Origin: Ailanthus altissimus
Taxonomy: Eukaryota; Streptophyta; Magnoliopsida; Sapindales; Simaroubaceae
Assembly (NCBI GenBank): GCA_946807835.1
Contig: OX327699.1
Coordinates: 23,052,014-23,116,013, forward strand
Reading direction: 5' to 3'
DNA length: 64,000 nucleotides
The notes below the pieces were generated by a model, which was not told the DNA's origin, searched no databases, and was given only the letters and a program-made list of their open reading frames with translations. Positions 39,827-52,716 of this stretch are shown here, piece by piece. The translations under genes and the position numbers were made by a program. Position 1 is the first letter of the stretch, and the number at the start of each line of letters is the position of its first letter.

Positions 39827-42800
39827 TTAAAGCCGTTCATTGCAGAGTAATTGCAATGGCAATGAACCACCATTGCGAAAACCGCCTTCAATTTCTTCGT
39901 ACACTGCTGGGAGATGGTGGTCTTGCCTTCTCACCCTGGCAGAGGGTAATGATGAAGTCATGGCCACTAACTGCTGCTGCTGTTGATAAGAGATTGAAGC
40001 ATACTTGGGGCCAAGTACTTCTTGTGACGAAGCTGAAGGTGATATGACAGACTGGGGGCATGGGATCAGTGTAGGTTCCTGTCTCCCATTTGGCCAATTT
40101 GAAAATTGGCTCATGGCTGTGGAAGTTCCTGCAGGTCTGCAATGAGCTGCTAGTTGTGCAGCCCAAAGCTGTTGGTGTTGCTGCTGCTGTTGTTTTGCTG
40201 AAATTGTAGAACTTGTATGAGCAGGGGTGAGAAATGGACTGCTAAGATATGGAGGTAACTGCAACTGGACCTACGATCAAGAATTACAGCATAACATCAG
40301 CACTCAAAAGTATATGTATTTTATCATAAACAACTTGAAAAGAAATAAATAAACTGATCGAATACCAAATAGATCATATTTCAGAATTCATATAGTTTGA
40401 CCTATATGGAGTCTACAATGTGGCAAAATAAAATGTCTCAACTGGGTGCATTGTTGCGCAATTCATATCAAACTGTTCCAACGGCTGGGTATGAAAGAAT
40501 TGGCAGAAACAAGCTCTCCCTTGAATTGCAGTATTCCATAATCATAAGCTAATAGTAAGAAGCTAAAGAAAAGAAAGAAGAAACCTGCTGGGCTGATGCA
40601 GTTGCAGACGCTGAAAGCTGGTCTGGGTAGGCAGAGGAAGTGTAGCGACTCTGTAGCATTGCATGTGGCATGAATGTCTGGTGTTGTGCAAGAGAATGAA
40701 GGTAAGAAACTTGAAAGAGTGATGACAGTTCTAATCCATTGTTTCTGGTTCTGTTAGAGCTGTTAGTAGCCTCTGCTCCCGCACCTCCAGCCGACAAAGA
40801 CAAGAAATTGAAATTCTGCTCAAAACACAAAGTGATCAGAACATTGGAAAGTGAAAACCATCATCAATGGCAAAACTAAGCTTACCTCCTTCGGCAAAGT
40901 ATGCATCTGAGAAGCCATAGCAGCATGTCGCTGATCTTGATGGAGTCTCTGATGCTGTAGAACCCCACTGCTAGCTTCATTTGAATTTCTTTCAGCATTA
41001 GCACTACCATTATTGTTACCTGATATAACTCCATTTAAACTCTTTTTCCCCTTGTCAAAGTCATTTTTTGCTATAAGAATTCCTTGCCTCTGTCCTTGTG
41101 GTGGTTTCAACTCATTATGTTGCAGAGGCAACTTTTCTTTGCTCTCTGACATTTGCAAATCCCGAGTAAGACGACTGATGTAGACATGGGCTGTGCACCT
41201 CTTCAGTGACCTCTTATCAGTGGCCACTTTAGAAACCTGTATAGTTTATAGTCCACCACGAACCCAATGAGGTGCTCGAAATAGCACGCCACATATGGAT
41301 GAGATTGAGTAGTAGCAAGCAAAACTTTACCTTTCCAGTGGGAGGACCATTTTCTAATGAACAAGGCATGGAGGCACCTATGGCAGCATCCAGCCATGTG
41401 GGAATTTTAGCAGCAGAGGACCTATATGGATACATGGATGAGATGATAGAAATCTTTTTTTTTTAAAAAAAAAAGTGTAAAAGGGATTATAAGAACCAAG
41501 AAAATTACTGCAAAGAAGGACCAGGACATGCAGCACCATGCAACACCATTGGAGACAATCCTGGCCACAGTCCAAGGCCTTTAAAAAATGAACCAAAGAA
41601 CATTCCAGCATCAGCCTATAATATCCAATTTTATAGAAAACTACCGTGTTCCACAAATTAAGCAATTTGACCAACAAAATTTTAACCTTTTAAGCTATCA
41701 AAAAGAATACCGTTTTTCCTGGACTTCGTGATCATTTCTTGTTGTACGAATTGACTTCCAAAGGTGCTAGTCTAAGAAGTAACACAAAGCCTCCAAATTA
41801 TTAGCAGCTAAATCACTCATGTTAATATTGCTCTAGGCTTGGAAGTTATGCTTACCCCTAATGCAAGCTCAGGTCTTCTATGAAGTGACGTCTCCTTTTG
41901 CATGGACTGCTCTAATCTGCTTCAGGATCAAGTGGATTAAATTAATACCAGGAGATCAACGAAGGAAAGACTAGAGAAGGGAGCGGAGCATCGAATTTGA
42001 TGAAAAAAAAAAGAACAAACCCAGAATCTAGACATGGTTCAGGCAGAACATGAACATTTACAGGACTGCATGATGGCTTATCATTGTTATGTTCTCTCTT
42101 AGCCAATAGAGGCATCATGCTGTCCACATACACTGAAGATACAAAACTTTCAGTTTTCATGTGGGAATTTTTTGTGTCATGCAAATTGGGTTTTTCTTCA
42201 ACAGTAGGTTCCTTCAAAGAATTGACCATAGCAGTTTCTTTCTGCAAACTTTCTACGTTAGATGAAGGGGAAGCCTCAGAAGTTCTCAAGGGGCAGGTTA
42301 AGCTCAAGTCCTCCTTGGAAACTGCAGAATTTAATTAAACCATACAACTTAAGAGACCAAAACAAAATAAAGGACAAATGAATGTAATCACTACAAGAAG
42401 CAATTGATTAAACAAAGCAAAAAATCACCTCCTGTTGCAGGGGTGGGGCTCTCTCTATTTTCGGGCAAAGCTGGATGCTTTGCTTCTGAAGAATCACTCT
42501 CCAATTTAGTTTTATTTGCACTGTCATTGTCAGGGATCATTCCCGCCAAAGCATACAAAGTCTCCACAACTTCTTCCTCATCTTTTGTAATTGGCCCAAC
42601 AGCTTGCTTCTGGGACCAATCTGAGCTTCCTTGTTTCTACAAAAGCAAATCCCATGTACGTAAATTGAAATGCTCAGCCAAAAGAATATGAATTGAAATG
42701 GTCAGCTGGAGATAACTGACAATCATGTATAGTTTGGACTTCTTAAGGCCATCCTTTTTGAGTGATTCGACTTCATCTATTGTATGGTTCAGCTTCTTTG

Positions 42801-44089
42801 AATCTGGTAAAGGTGGAGAGATAGATTCGCGATTTCGCTTCTTCATAGCTGTGAACGTAAAATCCAAATTTTATATACATTAATGCTACAAATATTATCA
42901 GGAACTTGATTCTTTTTCATATCTTTAATTTTTTTTTTAAAAAAAAATTCTTATGATTCATGGAAAGTTAAAGTATCTCCCTAGGAAAAGTAAGCTTCAG
43001 AACAAAAAGGGGGAAAAATCTCGAACAAGATATAATTATTTCAAAAAGAATCAATGCACCAACAAAGTCGCAGTACCAATGTATTAAATTGAATTTTAAA
43101 AAGAATGAAAAGAAACAATCAGAATCTAGCGTCCATGAAAAGAAAGAAGAGGTTAAAAGCCCCGTTTTGCCCAAGTTGTAATCCAAATCACTAAGCTAAA
43201 CCAAAAAAAGGAAACTTCCCGGAAGACCCACCAAATAGAACTTTGATTTTAAAACCGGTAGTAAATTAATAACTACTTGACCCACAAGAATATATATATA
43301 TATATAGGAGAAATAAATTAAACAACTCCAATGAAATAAATTAAATGCCAAATCTTACATTTTGATTCACAAAGAACATACCTGAACGTAGCTTACGAGG
43401 AACAGATGAGTGATCAACACCATTGCAGTCATCAAAAAACTGGAAGATGAAAACCAAATTACTTAGAAAATTTAAAAGAAAAAAAAAGCTACGGTACGGA
43501 TAATACTTGAAAAAGAAGACAATTTGACCAATTTACCATACCTTTTTGGGAAGCTTAAATCTTTTGGTGGTAGCATTACTCGTTGAGGAGTGAGATTGTG
43601 AAGGAAGTTCATTTTCTCTAGCAGACATATTAGAATTTTCGTAGCTCGAACTGGCTTTATTAACAACACTTAATTTTTTAACGAGTCGCTCTTTATTCTT
43701 CGGTTTCTCCAAAGGAACAAAGTCCTCACGAACACCACCATCCAATTCCAAACCTTCAAATCGCAAAACACATAAAAATATATATAAAAAAAAAATAGGA
43801 AACGAATAAAAAATCAGATAAAACAAGACATACATATTATCTGCGAAACTCTCATCACCAAACAGAAAAAAAAAACGCGAGAGAAAGAAAGAATATACAA
43901 ACAGAAAACGACAAGAGAGCAAATGGGATTTTGTTTATTCGGTTGTTTGTACAGGAAAAAAAATTAGGAATGAAGGGAGAGTTGAGTAAATTCACCGGCT
44001 AAGAGTTGCTTTTGTCCAGATTGCTTAGTAATAATCTGTTGTCGCGAGAACCGACTGGCTCCTCGCCTCACGTCTCGACCCTTGTCCAT
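39827..44089 (-). CDS. Gln-rich plant protein of unknown function, probably nuclear (possible At1g75730-type; weak TIME FOR COFFEE-like similarity)
   Basis: Thirteen coding exons on the minus strand: 43996-44089, 43542-43753, 43382-43439, 42721-42848, 42429-42636, 42021-42321, 41856-41916, 41711-41771, 41509-41578, 41331-41421, 40886-41236, 40585-40815 and 39827-40270. All junctions are GT-AG and the total is exactly 770 codons with stop (769 residues). The N-terminus is basic (MDKGRDVRRGASRFSRQQ). An acidic segment EEEVVETLYALAGMIPDND follows, and residues 435-448 read DKRSLKRCTAHVYI. Exon 12 is Ser/Ala-rich (NFLSLSAGGAG). The last exon is Gln-rich (five Gln near residue 650) and ends ARVRRQDHHLPAVYEE then LPLQLLCNERL. 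The KRCTAHVYI box recalls a stretch of the clock regulator TIC, but the match is too weak to assign function. Extending exon 9 past 41578 would break the frame. Confidence 0.75.
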
Positions 44090-45386
44090 TTCTGTAACGA
44101 TGATTTTGAATTTGAAAACAACACTACTAACATCTGCCTTCTGATAACTGACTTTGACGGCTCTAAATCGATCTTTAACAAATCTTCAACAATCGCCTCC
44201 TGTACTCAAAACCCAGATCTTTCTCTCCTCTATAACATAAAGGAAAAATTAAGTAATTTGAGAAATCAGCTTGTAGTAAACAAATATTTCCAATAGAATT
44301 CAGTAATGAAATGAAAATAGAGAAATGAAAATGAAAAAAAGAAGAAGATGAAAATGAAAGGAGAATGAGTTTTTGCAGGAGAGAAAGTGAAAAAAATAAA
44401 GTGGCGTTTGGGTTTCCCAAAGAGAGAGAAAATCAATTTAGTTGCCCAGATATCTCTCCGCTTCTTTCTCTCTTTTGTGTGCTAGTTTTTGAGTAGTTCT
44501 AGCTGAGATAAAGAGAGAGAAGAGACGAAAAGCAAACCAAAGAGAGATTTCGAGCCTAAAATAAAAAAAGAAAAAGAAAAGAAAGGGGGAAAAGTAATTC
44601 GTTCCTCGTGTTCAGAGAATCGGGTTCTTCGTGAAATAAAGCAAATAAAGAGAGAGAAAAAAAAGACGAGATAAAAATGGAGCACACGAAAACACTCACA
44701 ACAAAAAGATAAAAAAGCTATGATCCATCCATGAAACCAAATCATTTCAGATATATAACACTTCATTAGATTACATTTACATCTCTCTCACTCACTGGTT
44801 TATATACGAATGAGAAGAAGCAACAAAGAGATGTGTAATATCTAGCAAAACGATAGCGTAACAACCTTCTTTTAACAACATCAGAAATTAATGTGTGTGT
44901 TAGCTTAACTCGTTTCTCTCTCTCGTAAAAGCTCTCAAACAAACTCCCATGAGACGGAAAATGCGAAGCTTTCGCTCTGTTAAATCGCCTTTTAAATGCT
45001 ATCAGAAAAACGGCCAGTCTTTTCTCTCTCCCATCGCTTTTATACACTCACGTCACACTCATGATCCACGGTCTCTATTCGCTCTTCACTCACAGCCATT
45101 GGATCTTCACTCGATGGATTAGACAACATAGTCTCACGTGTCAGCCACGTTGGATATTTTCACATATTTCTCTTTTCAACACCTTGCCGCTGTGTAACCT
45201 ATCCTCGTTTGCACTCTCCACGCAGTAGTGGCTAAGAATCAGACGGTCGTGATTTTGTTCTTTAGTGAAGATCGGCTGCAATTCAGGCTTTTCAATCAGA
45301 ATAACTGATTGAATTCGATTCTCTTTCATCAACGGTCATAATTGCAATTCTAGTGGATGATCGACACGTGCCGGACGCAGGTCTCC
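44090..45386. other. 5' leader and promoter region of the 39827-44089 gene
   Basis: GA-rich tracts at 44300-44660 (on the plus strand) are typical of plant 5' leaders, and a leader intron is possible. The short open frames here have no recognisable domain. No TATA box was assigned. Confidence 0.4.
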
Positions 45387-48300
45387 GTACAAGCTAGGGA
45401 TGGCAGCGGGCGGGTTTGGGACGGATACCTCTAATACCATATCCATATCCGCTTACAAAATGAAATACCATATCCTTCCCAAACCCGTTGCGGGTTTGGA
45501 GTACCGTTACCAAACCCGCACTTGCGGGTTTGTACCTATTACCAAACCCGCAACGGGTTATCCGCGGATTTTAAGCGGGTTTTGAATTAATATAATAAAA
45601 AAATAAAATAATAATATTAATTAAATTAAATTTTTTTAATTATAGCAATTAAAATAATATCAATTATATTTCTAATTTTATTTACATTAAATATTATAAT
45701 TTTTAACTTCAATTTTAATTTTAATTAAATTAAATGTTATAATTTCAAATCTAATCTCGATTTTAATTATGATAAATGTTATAATTTTAATTACGTTAAA
45801 TATTTTTATTTTAATTATGTTAAATATTTTAATTCCAAATCTAATTTCGATTTCAATTACGTTACATATTATAATTTATAACTCCAAATCTAATTTTGAT
45901 TTTAATTACGTTAATATTATAATTTTAATTTTAATTTTGATATCAATTATGTTAAATATTATAATTCTTATCCAATTTTGATTTTAATTACGTTAAATAT
46001 CATAATTTTAAATTCAATTTCGATTTCAATTACGTTAAATGTTATAATTCCAAACTAATTTCGATTTCAATTACGTTACATATTATAACTCCAAATATAA
46101 TTTTATTTTTAATTACGTTAATGTTATAATTATTATTTTGATATTAATTATGTTAAATATTATAATTCTTATTCTAATTTTAATTTCAATTACGTTAAAT
46201 GTCATAATTTTAAATCCAATTTCGATTTCAATTACGTTAAATATTATAATTCTAAATCTAATTTCGATTTCAATTACGTTACATATTATAACTCCAAATC
46301 TAATTTCGATTTCAATTACGTTAATATTATAATTTTAATTTTAATTTTGATATCAATTATGTTAAATATTATAATTCTTATTCCAATTTTGATTTCAATT
46401 ACGTTAAATATCATAACTCTAAATCAAATTTCGATTTCAATTACGCTAAATGTTATAATTCCAAACTAATTTCGATTTTAATTACGTTACATATTATAAC
46501 TCCAAATCTAATTTTAATTTCAATTACGTTAATGTTATAATTATAATTTTGATATCAATTATGTTAAATATTATAATTCTTATTCCAATTTTAATTTCAA
46601 TTACGTTAAATGTCATAATTTTAAATCCAATTTCGATTTCAATTACGTTACATATTATAACTCCAAATCCAATTTCGATTTCAATTACGTTAATGTTATA
46701 ATTATATAATTTTAATTTTAATATCAATTATGTTAAATATGATAATTCTTATTCCAATTTTGATTTCAATTACGTTAAATGTCATAATTTTAAATCCAAT
46801 TTCGATTTCAATTACGTTAAATATTATAATTGTAAACCTAATTTTGATTTCAATTACGTTACATATTATAACTCTAAATCCAATTTCGATTTCAATTACG
46901 TTAATGTTATAATTATAATTATAATTTTGATATCAATTATATTAAATATTATAATTCTTATTCCAATTTTGATTTCAATTACGTTAAATATCATAACTCT
47001 AAATCAAATTTCGATTTTAATTACGTTAAATGTTATAATTTCAAACTAATTTCGATTTCAATTACGTTACATATTATAACTCCAAATCTAATTTTAATTT
47101 CAATTACGTTAAATGTCATAATTAAATCCAATTTCGATTTCAATTACGTTAAATATTATAATTTTAAACCTAATTTTGATTTCAATTACGTTACATATTA
47201 TAACTCCAAATCCAATTTCGATTTCAATTACGTTAATGTTATAATTATAATTATAATTTTGATATCAATTATGTTAAATATTATAATTCTTATTCCAATT
47301 TTGATTTCAATTACGTTAAATATCATAACTCTAAATCAAATTTCGATTTTAATTACGTAAAATGTTATAATTCCAAACTAATTTCGATTTCAATTACGTT
47401 ACATATTATAACTCCAAATCTAATTTTAATTTTAATTACGTTAATGTTATAATTATAATTTTGATATCAATTATGTTAAATATTATAATTCTTATTCTAA
47501 TTTTAATTTCAATTACGTTAAATATCATAATTTTAAATCCAATTTCGATTTCAATTACGTTACATATTATAACTCCAAATCCAATTTCGATTTCAATTAC
47601 GTTAATGTTATAATTATATAATTTTAATTTTAATATCAATTATGTTAAATATGATAATTCTTATTCCAATTTTGATTTCAATTACGTTAAATGTCATAAT
47701 TTTAAATCCAATTTCGATTTCAATTACGTTAAATATTATAATTTTAAACCTAATTTTGATTTCAATTACGTTATATATTATAACTCCAAATCCAATTTCG
47801 ATTTCAATTACGTTAATGCTATAATTATAATCATAATTTTGATATCAATTATGTTAAATATTATAATTCTTATTCCAATTTTGATTTCAATTACGTTAAA
47901 TATCATAACTTTAAATCAAATTTTAATTTTAATTACATTAAATTGTTATAATTATAATTTCAATTTCGATAGTTAAATATTATAAATTTAAATCCAATTT
48001 CAATTATGTTAAATATTTTAATTTCAATTTTAATTCTAATTTTATTTACATTAAATATTATAATTCTTGTGTTAAATACTATAATTTCAAATCCAATTTC
48101 AATTTCAATTACATTAAATGTTATCATTCTAAATCCAATTTCAATTGTGTTAAATATTTAATTCTAATTACAATTACAATTTCAATTTTAATTACGTTAA
48201 ATGTTATAATTCTAAATTCAATTTCAATTACGCTAAATATTAAATATTTTAATTCTAATTTCAATTATGTTAAATACTATAATTTTATTTTTAATTTCAA

Positions 48301-48642
48301 TTATAATCATTAATTCCTTTGAACTAATTTTATTTATTTATATTTAATGGTATGAGCAATGCCAAATAAAATATAGATTTTTTGATGTGAGATAAAAAAA
48401 AATACAAAAATAATCATTTTATATTTTATATTTTTTTTAAATGTAGTATGTGCGGATACCCGTTGCGGGTATCCGCGGATTTTTCACTAAAACCATACCC
48501 GTACCAAATCCGTTGCGGGTTTTAATTTTAAATACCAAACCCGTACCAAACCCGCTTCAAGCCTTACCAAATCCTTCCCAATGTGGGCGGGTTTTAGCGG
48601 GTTTGCGGGTTTGCGGATTTTTTTGCCATCCCTAGTACAAGC
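45387..48642. mobile_element. hAT-type element carrying an internal satellite array
   Basis: The element is 45395-48634 (3240 bp), with perfect 8-bp TSD GTACAAGC at 45387-45394 and 48635-48642. Termini are inverted: TAGGGATGGCA at the left and TGCCATCCCTA at the right. An 8-bp TSD with such ends places it in the hAT superfamily. Both subterminal zones, about 190 bp each, are packed with GCGGGTTT and AAACCCGC motifs in both orientations and a TATCCGCGGAT palindrome, as expected of transposase-binding clusters. The remaining 2.6 kb is an AT-rich tandem array. No transposase is present, so it must have been mobilised in trans. Confidence 0.88.
45690..48330. repeat. 42-bp tandem array with 912-bp higher-order period
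   Basis: The basic unit is about 42 bp, built around GATTTCAATTACGTTAAAT followed by an ATTATAATTC-type stretch and AAATC, repeated roughly sixty times with point variants. Variant blocks recur at a larger interval: the block at 46524-46912 reappears at 47436-47824, displaced by exactly 912 bp and almost unchanged. A further displacement of about 332 bp is visible within it. The outer units are more divergent than the central ones. Confidence 0.85.
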
Positions 48643-50530
48643 AGAGACTGTTCTGTGAGACTCTAATAAATATTCTGTACGCCCATATGAATTCACCTGT
48701 TTTTTATAAATAAAATGATAAGGCACATGCAGTATTTCCATGTGCCGGCATATGGATGTGATCCCACGCTCCGCGGCGGTTTCGTAATATAGTGTCTTCT
48801 GCCTGGAACTGTGAATGAGGGATTTTTCTTCTTGTTGGTCACGCACCAACGGGAGAGTGAGACCGAACCTAAATTCAAATAATGGAATTATGGAAATGTC
48901 ACTGGTTACACTGAAATCTGCGAAGTGCGTTCTGGAGAAAGTTTGTCAGTCACGAGAAAGAGAGGTTGGGCAAAAAGGTTGTCTACGGCGATTATTTGGA
49001 TTAGGAGGCGATGCGAATGCGATGATTTGATTTTCCGCACCTCGGCGTGGCAGACTCACAGTCACGTATGCTGCGTGACCCCTAGTTCCTTTCATGGAGT
49101 TTCAGCTATAATTACCAAAACACCCTTCACTACGTACCATCATTCTTCCGGTTAAAAGATTCATCTCTATCGGATAGAAAAATGAAAGTTCGATTTTTTA
49201 TGATTGGACATGTGGGTATTTAGTTTTAAATGGATATTATTAAATGGCTACCGGACTGATGTAGAATTTATATACATACAACATCTCTTAGCCATTAAAA
49301 TGATTACGAGAATTTAGTTTTTAGCGAATTAAAAATGTCTCATGTGTACTATGGATGCAATTTCATGGATTCTTTCAATATAAATTTCCTTACATGTTTG
49401 AAGATAACTGGAAGTTCGATTTCATATAAATTAGAAATGTTAAAAGTGGTAATTGGTAAGGAGTGAAATTTTGCAGACATATTTCACATAAGAATGCTCA
49501 ATAAGTTTAAGACCCATCTACAATTTAGTTGCGAACTTGGACTATAGAGCCCAAACACAAAAAGCGGAAGTGGGCCTGTTAGTGGATTGATTAATTGCAA
49601 ACCCGTAGTCCATAGACCCCATACAACCCCGCTTCATTTAATAAGGTACCCATATCTCACAGTGATAGGACAGCAACCATGATCCAAGTTCATCAAATTC
49701 AGATTGTATGATTCATCATACAATTTAAAAAAAAATGCAAGTAGCTTATTCCGCGGGGACCGACGAAAGATTTAACAATACAATTAATTAGAATCATGTA
49801 ACCATAAAAAGAAATAATCATCTTTACTAATATGAATTTTCTGGGCTAGCTGATCCTGAAACTTGATCGTGAAATTGAATGGATTTTTCTTAACGAGGCA
49901 TGCAATCTTCGGGGATCTCTTCAAGAGTTTTTTCGTGATGGTATATGATATCGCCAAGGAGGGATAAAAGAACATATTTATAATCATCCCTACAACCAAC
50001 GCTAGGATTAATGCTCGTTTTTAGTGTCTTGTATCAACCGAAGTTACACATAAATTAGGAGTCGTTTCATCAACAGTTTGGTATTTCATGTTTATAGTTC
50101 ATGCACATTGTCGAGATTAAACGTGAAGTTTACACGTAAGGATCTTGGCATTGTCAATTGCCCATCGCGACTTATCATTCATTGCCATCGACGGTGTCGG
50201 TGAAGGACATGTCGTCCGTGTATTTGATATAAATTGTAACTAATAAAAGGCCCGTCGCTTAGTAAAATTACTCAATTAACAACATAACATAACGTTAAGT
50301 AATACAGATAATTATTTTATTGCTTCATTTATTTCTACTCCTTTGCGTAAATGTCTAAGACACAAATTGTGATCAGATCCTTTCCAACAAACCAATCTCC
50401 AATGTGAAAAAATTAGCACCCTTTTTTCCCCCTTTAATTCTTGGCGGAGAATGCTTCCTTTTGGCCCAAGTATCGTTTCGTTTTCATCGACTCTTGCTTG
50501 CATATTTTGCTGTTCGTCCTGTTAAGAGTC
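48643..50530. other. Intergenic region
   Basis: No gene recognised. The segment 48640-49160 has a more mixed base composition and several overlapping short frames on both strands, none with a known domain. The minus-strand frame 50312-50503 is also unassigned. Confidence 0.35.
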
Positions 50531-50535
50531 CTCAG

Positions 50536-50702
50536 TGAAAGAAGAATAATCCTCCCTTATTTCATTAGCATAATTGCGTTTATATACATAAGTTATAATT
50601 GACATATTAAGCTATAATTAGGGAAGTCAATATACACCTAACATATATACATTATTTTAATAATATTCATTAAATCAGAATAATTTAAAATATATTCTAT
50701 CA
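50536..50702 (-). repeat. 3' LTR of the minus-strand copia element
   Basis: TG...CA termini on the minus strand, immediately next to the TSD on one side and the polypurine tract on the other. Its two halves reappear at 59971-60127, with one half inverted. Confidence 0.82.
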
Positions 50703-52711
50703 CACTCCCGCAGTCATAGCAAGAGGTTGTCGTACGCTGAGATTGTCCCAAAAATTCTCAAATATAACCAAAGGGAGACCCTTTGTAAAGATATCTGTAA
50801 TTTGATAACGTGACAGGACATGTAAAATGCAAACTTATCCACGAGCAACCTTTTCGCGAACAAAGTGAATATCCATCTCAATATGTTTAGTGCGCTGATG
50901 TTGAACAGGATTGCCAAAAAGATATATCGCACTAACATTATCACAATAGACCAATGTAGCTTTCTGAATAGGACAATGAAGCTCTAAAAGAAGGTTTCGT
51001 AACCAACACGACTCAGAAACCACATTGGCAACACCTCGATATTCAGCCTCCGCACTCGATCGCGACAAAGTCGGTTGACGTTTTGTCGACCAAGAGACCA
51101 AATTATCACCAAGAAACACACAGTAACCAGATGTGGACCGTCTGGTATCCGGACATCCACCCCAATCAGCATCAGTATATGAAAAGAGAGTGGATGTCGA
51201 AGAGGGATAAAGATGTAATCCATGATCAAGAGTACCCTGAATGTAGCGCATAATACGTTTGAGAGCATGCATATGTTCCACCCTCGGGTCATGCATGAAT
51301 AAACAAACCTGTTGTATGGCATATGTGATGTTGGGTCTCGTAAATGTGAGATACTGAAGAGCCCCTGCAAGGCTCCGATAATGAAAGGGGTCTTCATAAG
51401 GTGTGCTTGAATTAGCACTGAGCTTCGGTTTAGTGTCAACCAGAGTGGGAGAAGGCTTACAAGATGACATGTCAGCTCGTTCAATGATCTCTGTGGCATA
51501 CTTCCTTTAAGATAAAAATAATTCACCTGCATGATGAGTGACTGCGATGCCCAAGAAATAACTCAATGGCCCCAAGTCTTTCATAACAAAAACTGAGCTA
51601 AGGAGTATGATGATAGACTTGCGAAGAGCATCAGATGAAGATGTCAAGATAATATCATCCACATACAAAAGAATGTAAGCCATATCAGCACCTTGACGGT
51701 AGATGAAGAGAGAATAATCAGAAGTGCTGTGAGAGAACCTAAGGGTGGAGACATAATCAGCAAATCGCTTATACCAGGCTCGAAGGGCCTGTTTGAGCCC
51801 ATAAAGCAATTTTTTCAACAAGCAGACATGAGAATGATGATCTGGGTCCTTGAAACCCATAGGTTGGTGCATGTACACAGTTTCTTTGAGTTCTCCATGT
51901 AGAAAAGTATTTTTTACGTCAAGTTGGTGAATAGGCCATGATTTAGAGAGAGCTAAACTGAGAACAGTGCGAATAGTTGCTGGTTTGACTACCGGGCTAA
52001 AAGTCTCTTCACAATCCACGCCAACCTGTTGACCTGCACCATCACCTACAAGACGGGCTTTATGCCTCTCAAAAGAACCATCAGATTTTTCTTTATGAGT
52101 AAAAATCCACATTGACCGAATCACATTAACACCAGATGGACGAGGCACCAACTCCCACGTCTTATTTTCAATAAGAGCATTATATTCATCATCCATAGCC
52201 ATTTTCCAATTCGGATCACGAAGGGCCGACACAGGGTTACGAGGCAACGGGGATTTGGACACATTTGTGTTTAGATTAAACTGCTTTTTCGATTTAACAA
52301 TCCCCCGTTGGCTATGAGTAACTGGTCTTGGTGCCGAAAAAGGAGTGGGCTGGGATAGGGGAGGGGAGACAGGCTGACTTGAAGATGGGTAAGGATGGCG
52401 CAGCCTATCAGCAGAAGGAGATGGATTGCTGCATCCACTTGCTGGGCTTGGCGAAGTGGACAGAGGTGGGCCAGGAGGAATGGCAACGGGCTAACTATTT
52501 GGGCTTTGCTGAGAAGCCCATTGGTGAACCACATAAGGAAAAGGTCCATCATCCAAAAAATCATAAGTAAGAGTTTGAGGAGTGTGAAATTTAACAAAAG
52601 GAAATTGGGTTTCATCAAAAATAAAATGACGACTAATGATGATTTTATTAGATGATAAATCATAGCACTTGTAACCACGATGATTAGAAGGATAACTCAA
52701 AAAGACACACG
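50703..52711 (-). pseudogene. Copia pol (integrase end, reverse transcriptase, RNase H), broken by stops
   Basis: Minus-strand reading gives the post-integrase motif CVFLSYPSNHRGYKCYDLSS right after the insertion point. RT follows (MAMDDEYNALIENKTWELVP, HKARLVGDG, YVDD near 51654-51665) and then RNase H (DADWGGCPDTRRSTSGYCVF, SSAEAEYRGVA, RTKHIEMD). In-frame TAA codons at 51507-51509 and after VREKVARG both stand where Gln codons (CAA) are expected, consistent with C-to-T decay of a methylated repeat. The frame also shifts between 52262 and 52678. Confidence 0.88.
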
Positions 52712-52716
52712 GGGTA

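Noticed and set aside
41378..41677. Long minus-strand frame across exons 9 and 10 of the Q-rich gene, suggesting one larger exon
   Set aside because: It is in the wrong frame; the AAAG acceptor before 41578 and the donor after 41509 keep the protein frame (GLGLWPGLSP) through all 13 exons.
45769..47824. Several open frames of 60-70 codons on both strands, rich in Ile/Asn/Leu with a 14-residue period
   Set aside because: They exist only because the 42-bp repeat unit is a multiple of three; both strands and several frames stay open. No gene signal.
45690..48330. Direct repeats spaced regularly, superficially like a CRISPR array
   Set aside because: The units are contiguous variants of one sequence without unique spacers, lie inside a transposon and occur in a plant genome.
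45395..48634. GGGTTT-like motifs at the element ends as possible interstitial telomere repeats
   Set aside because: The motif is GCGGGTTT in both orientations, not tandem TTTAGGG, and is confined to the subterminal zones of the transposon.
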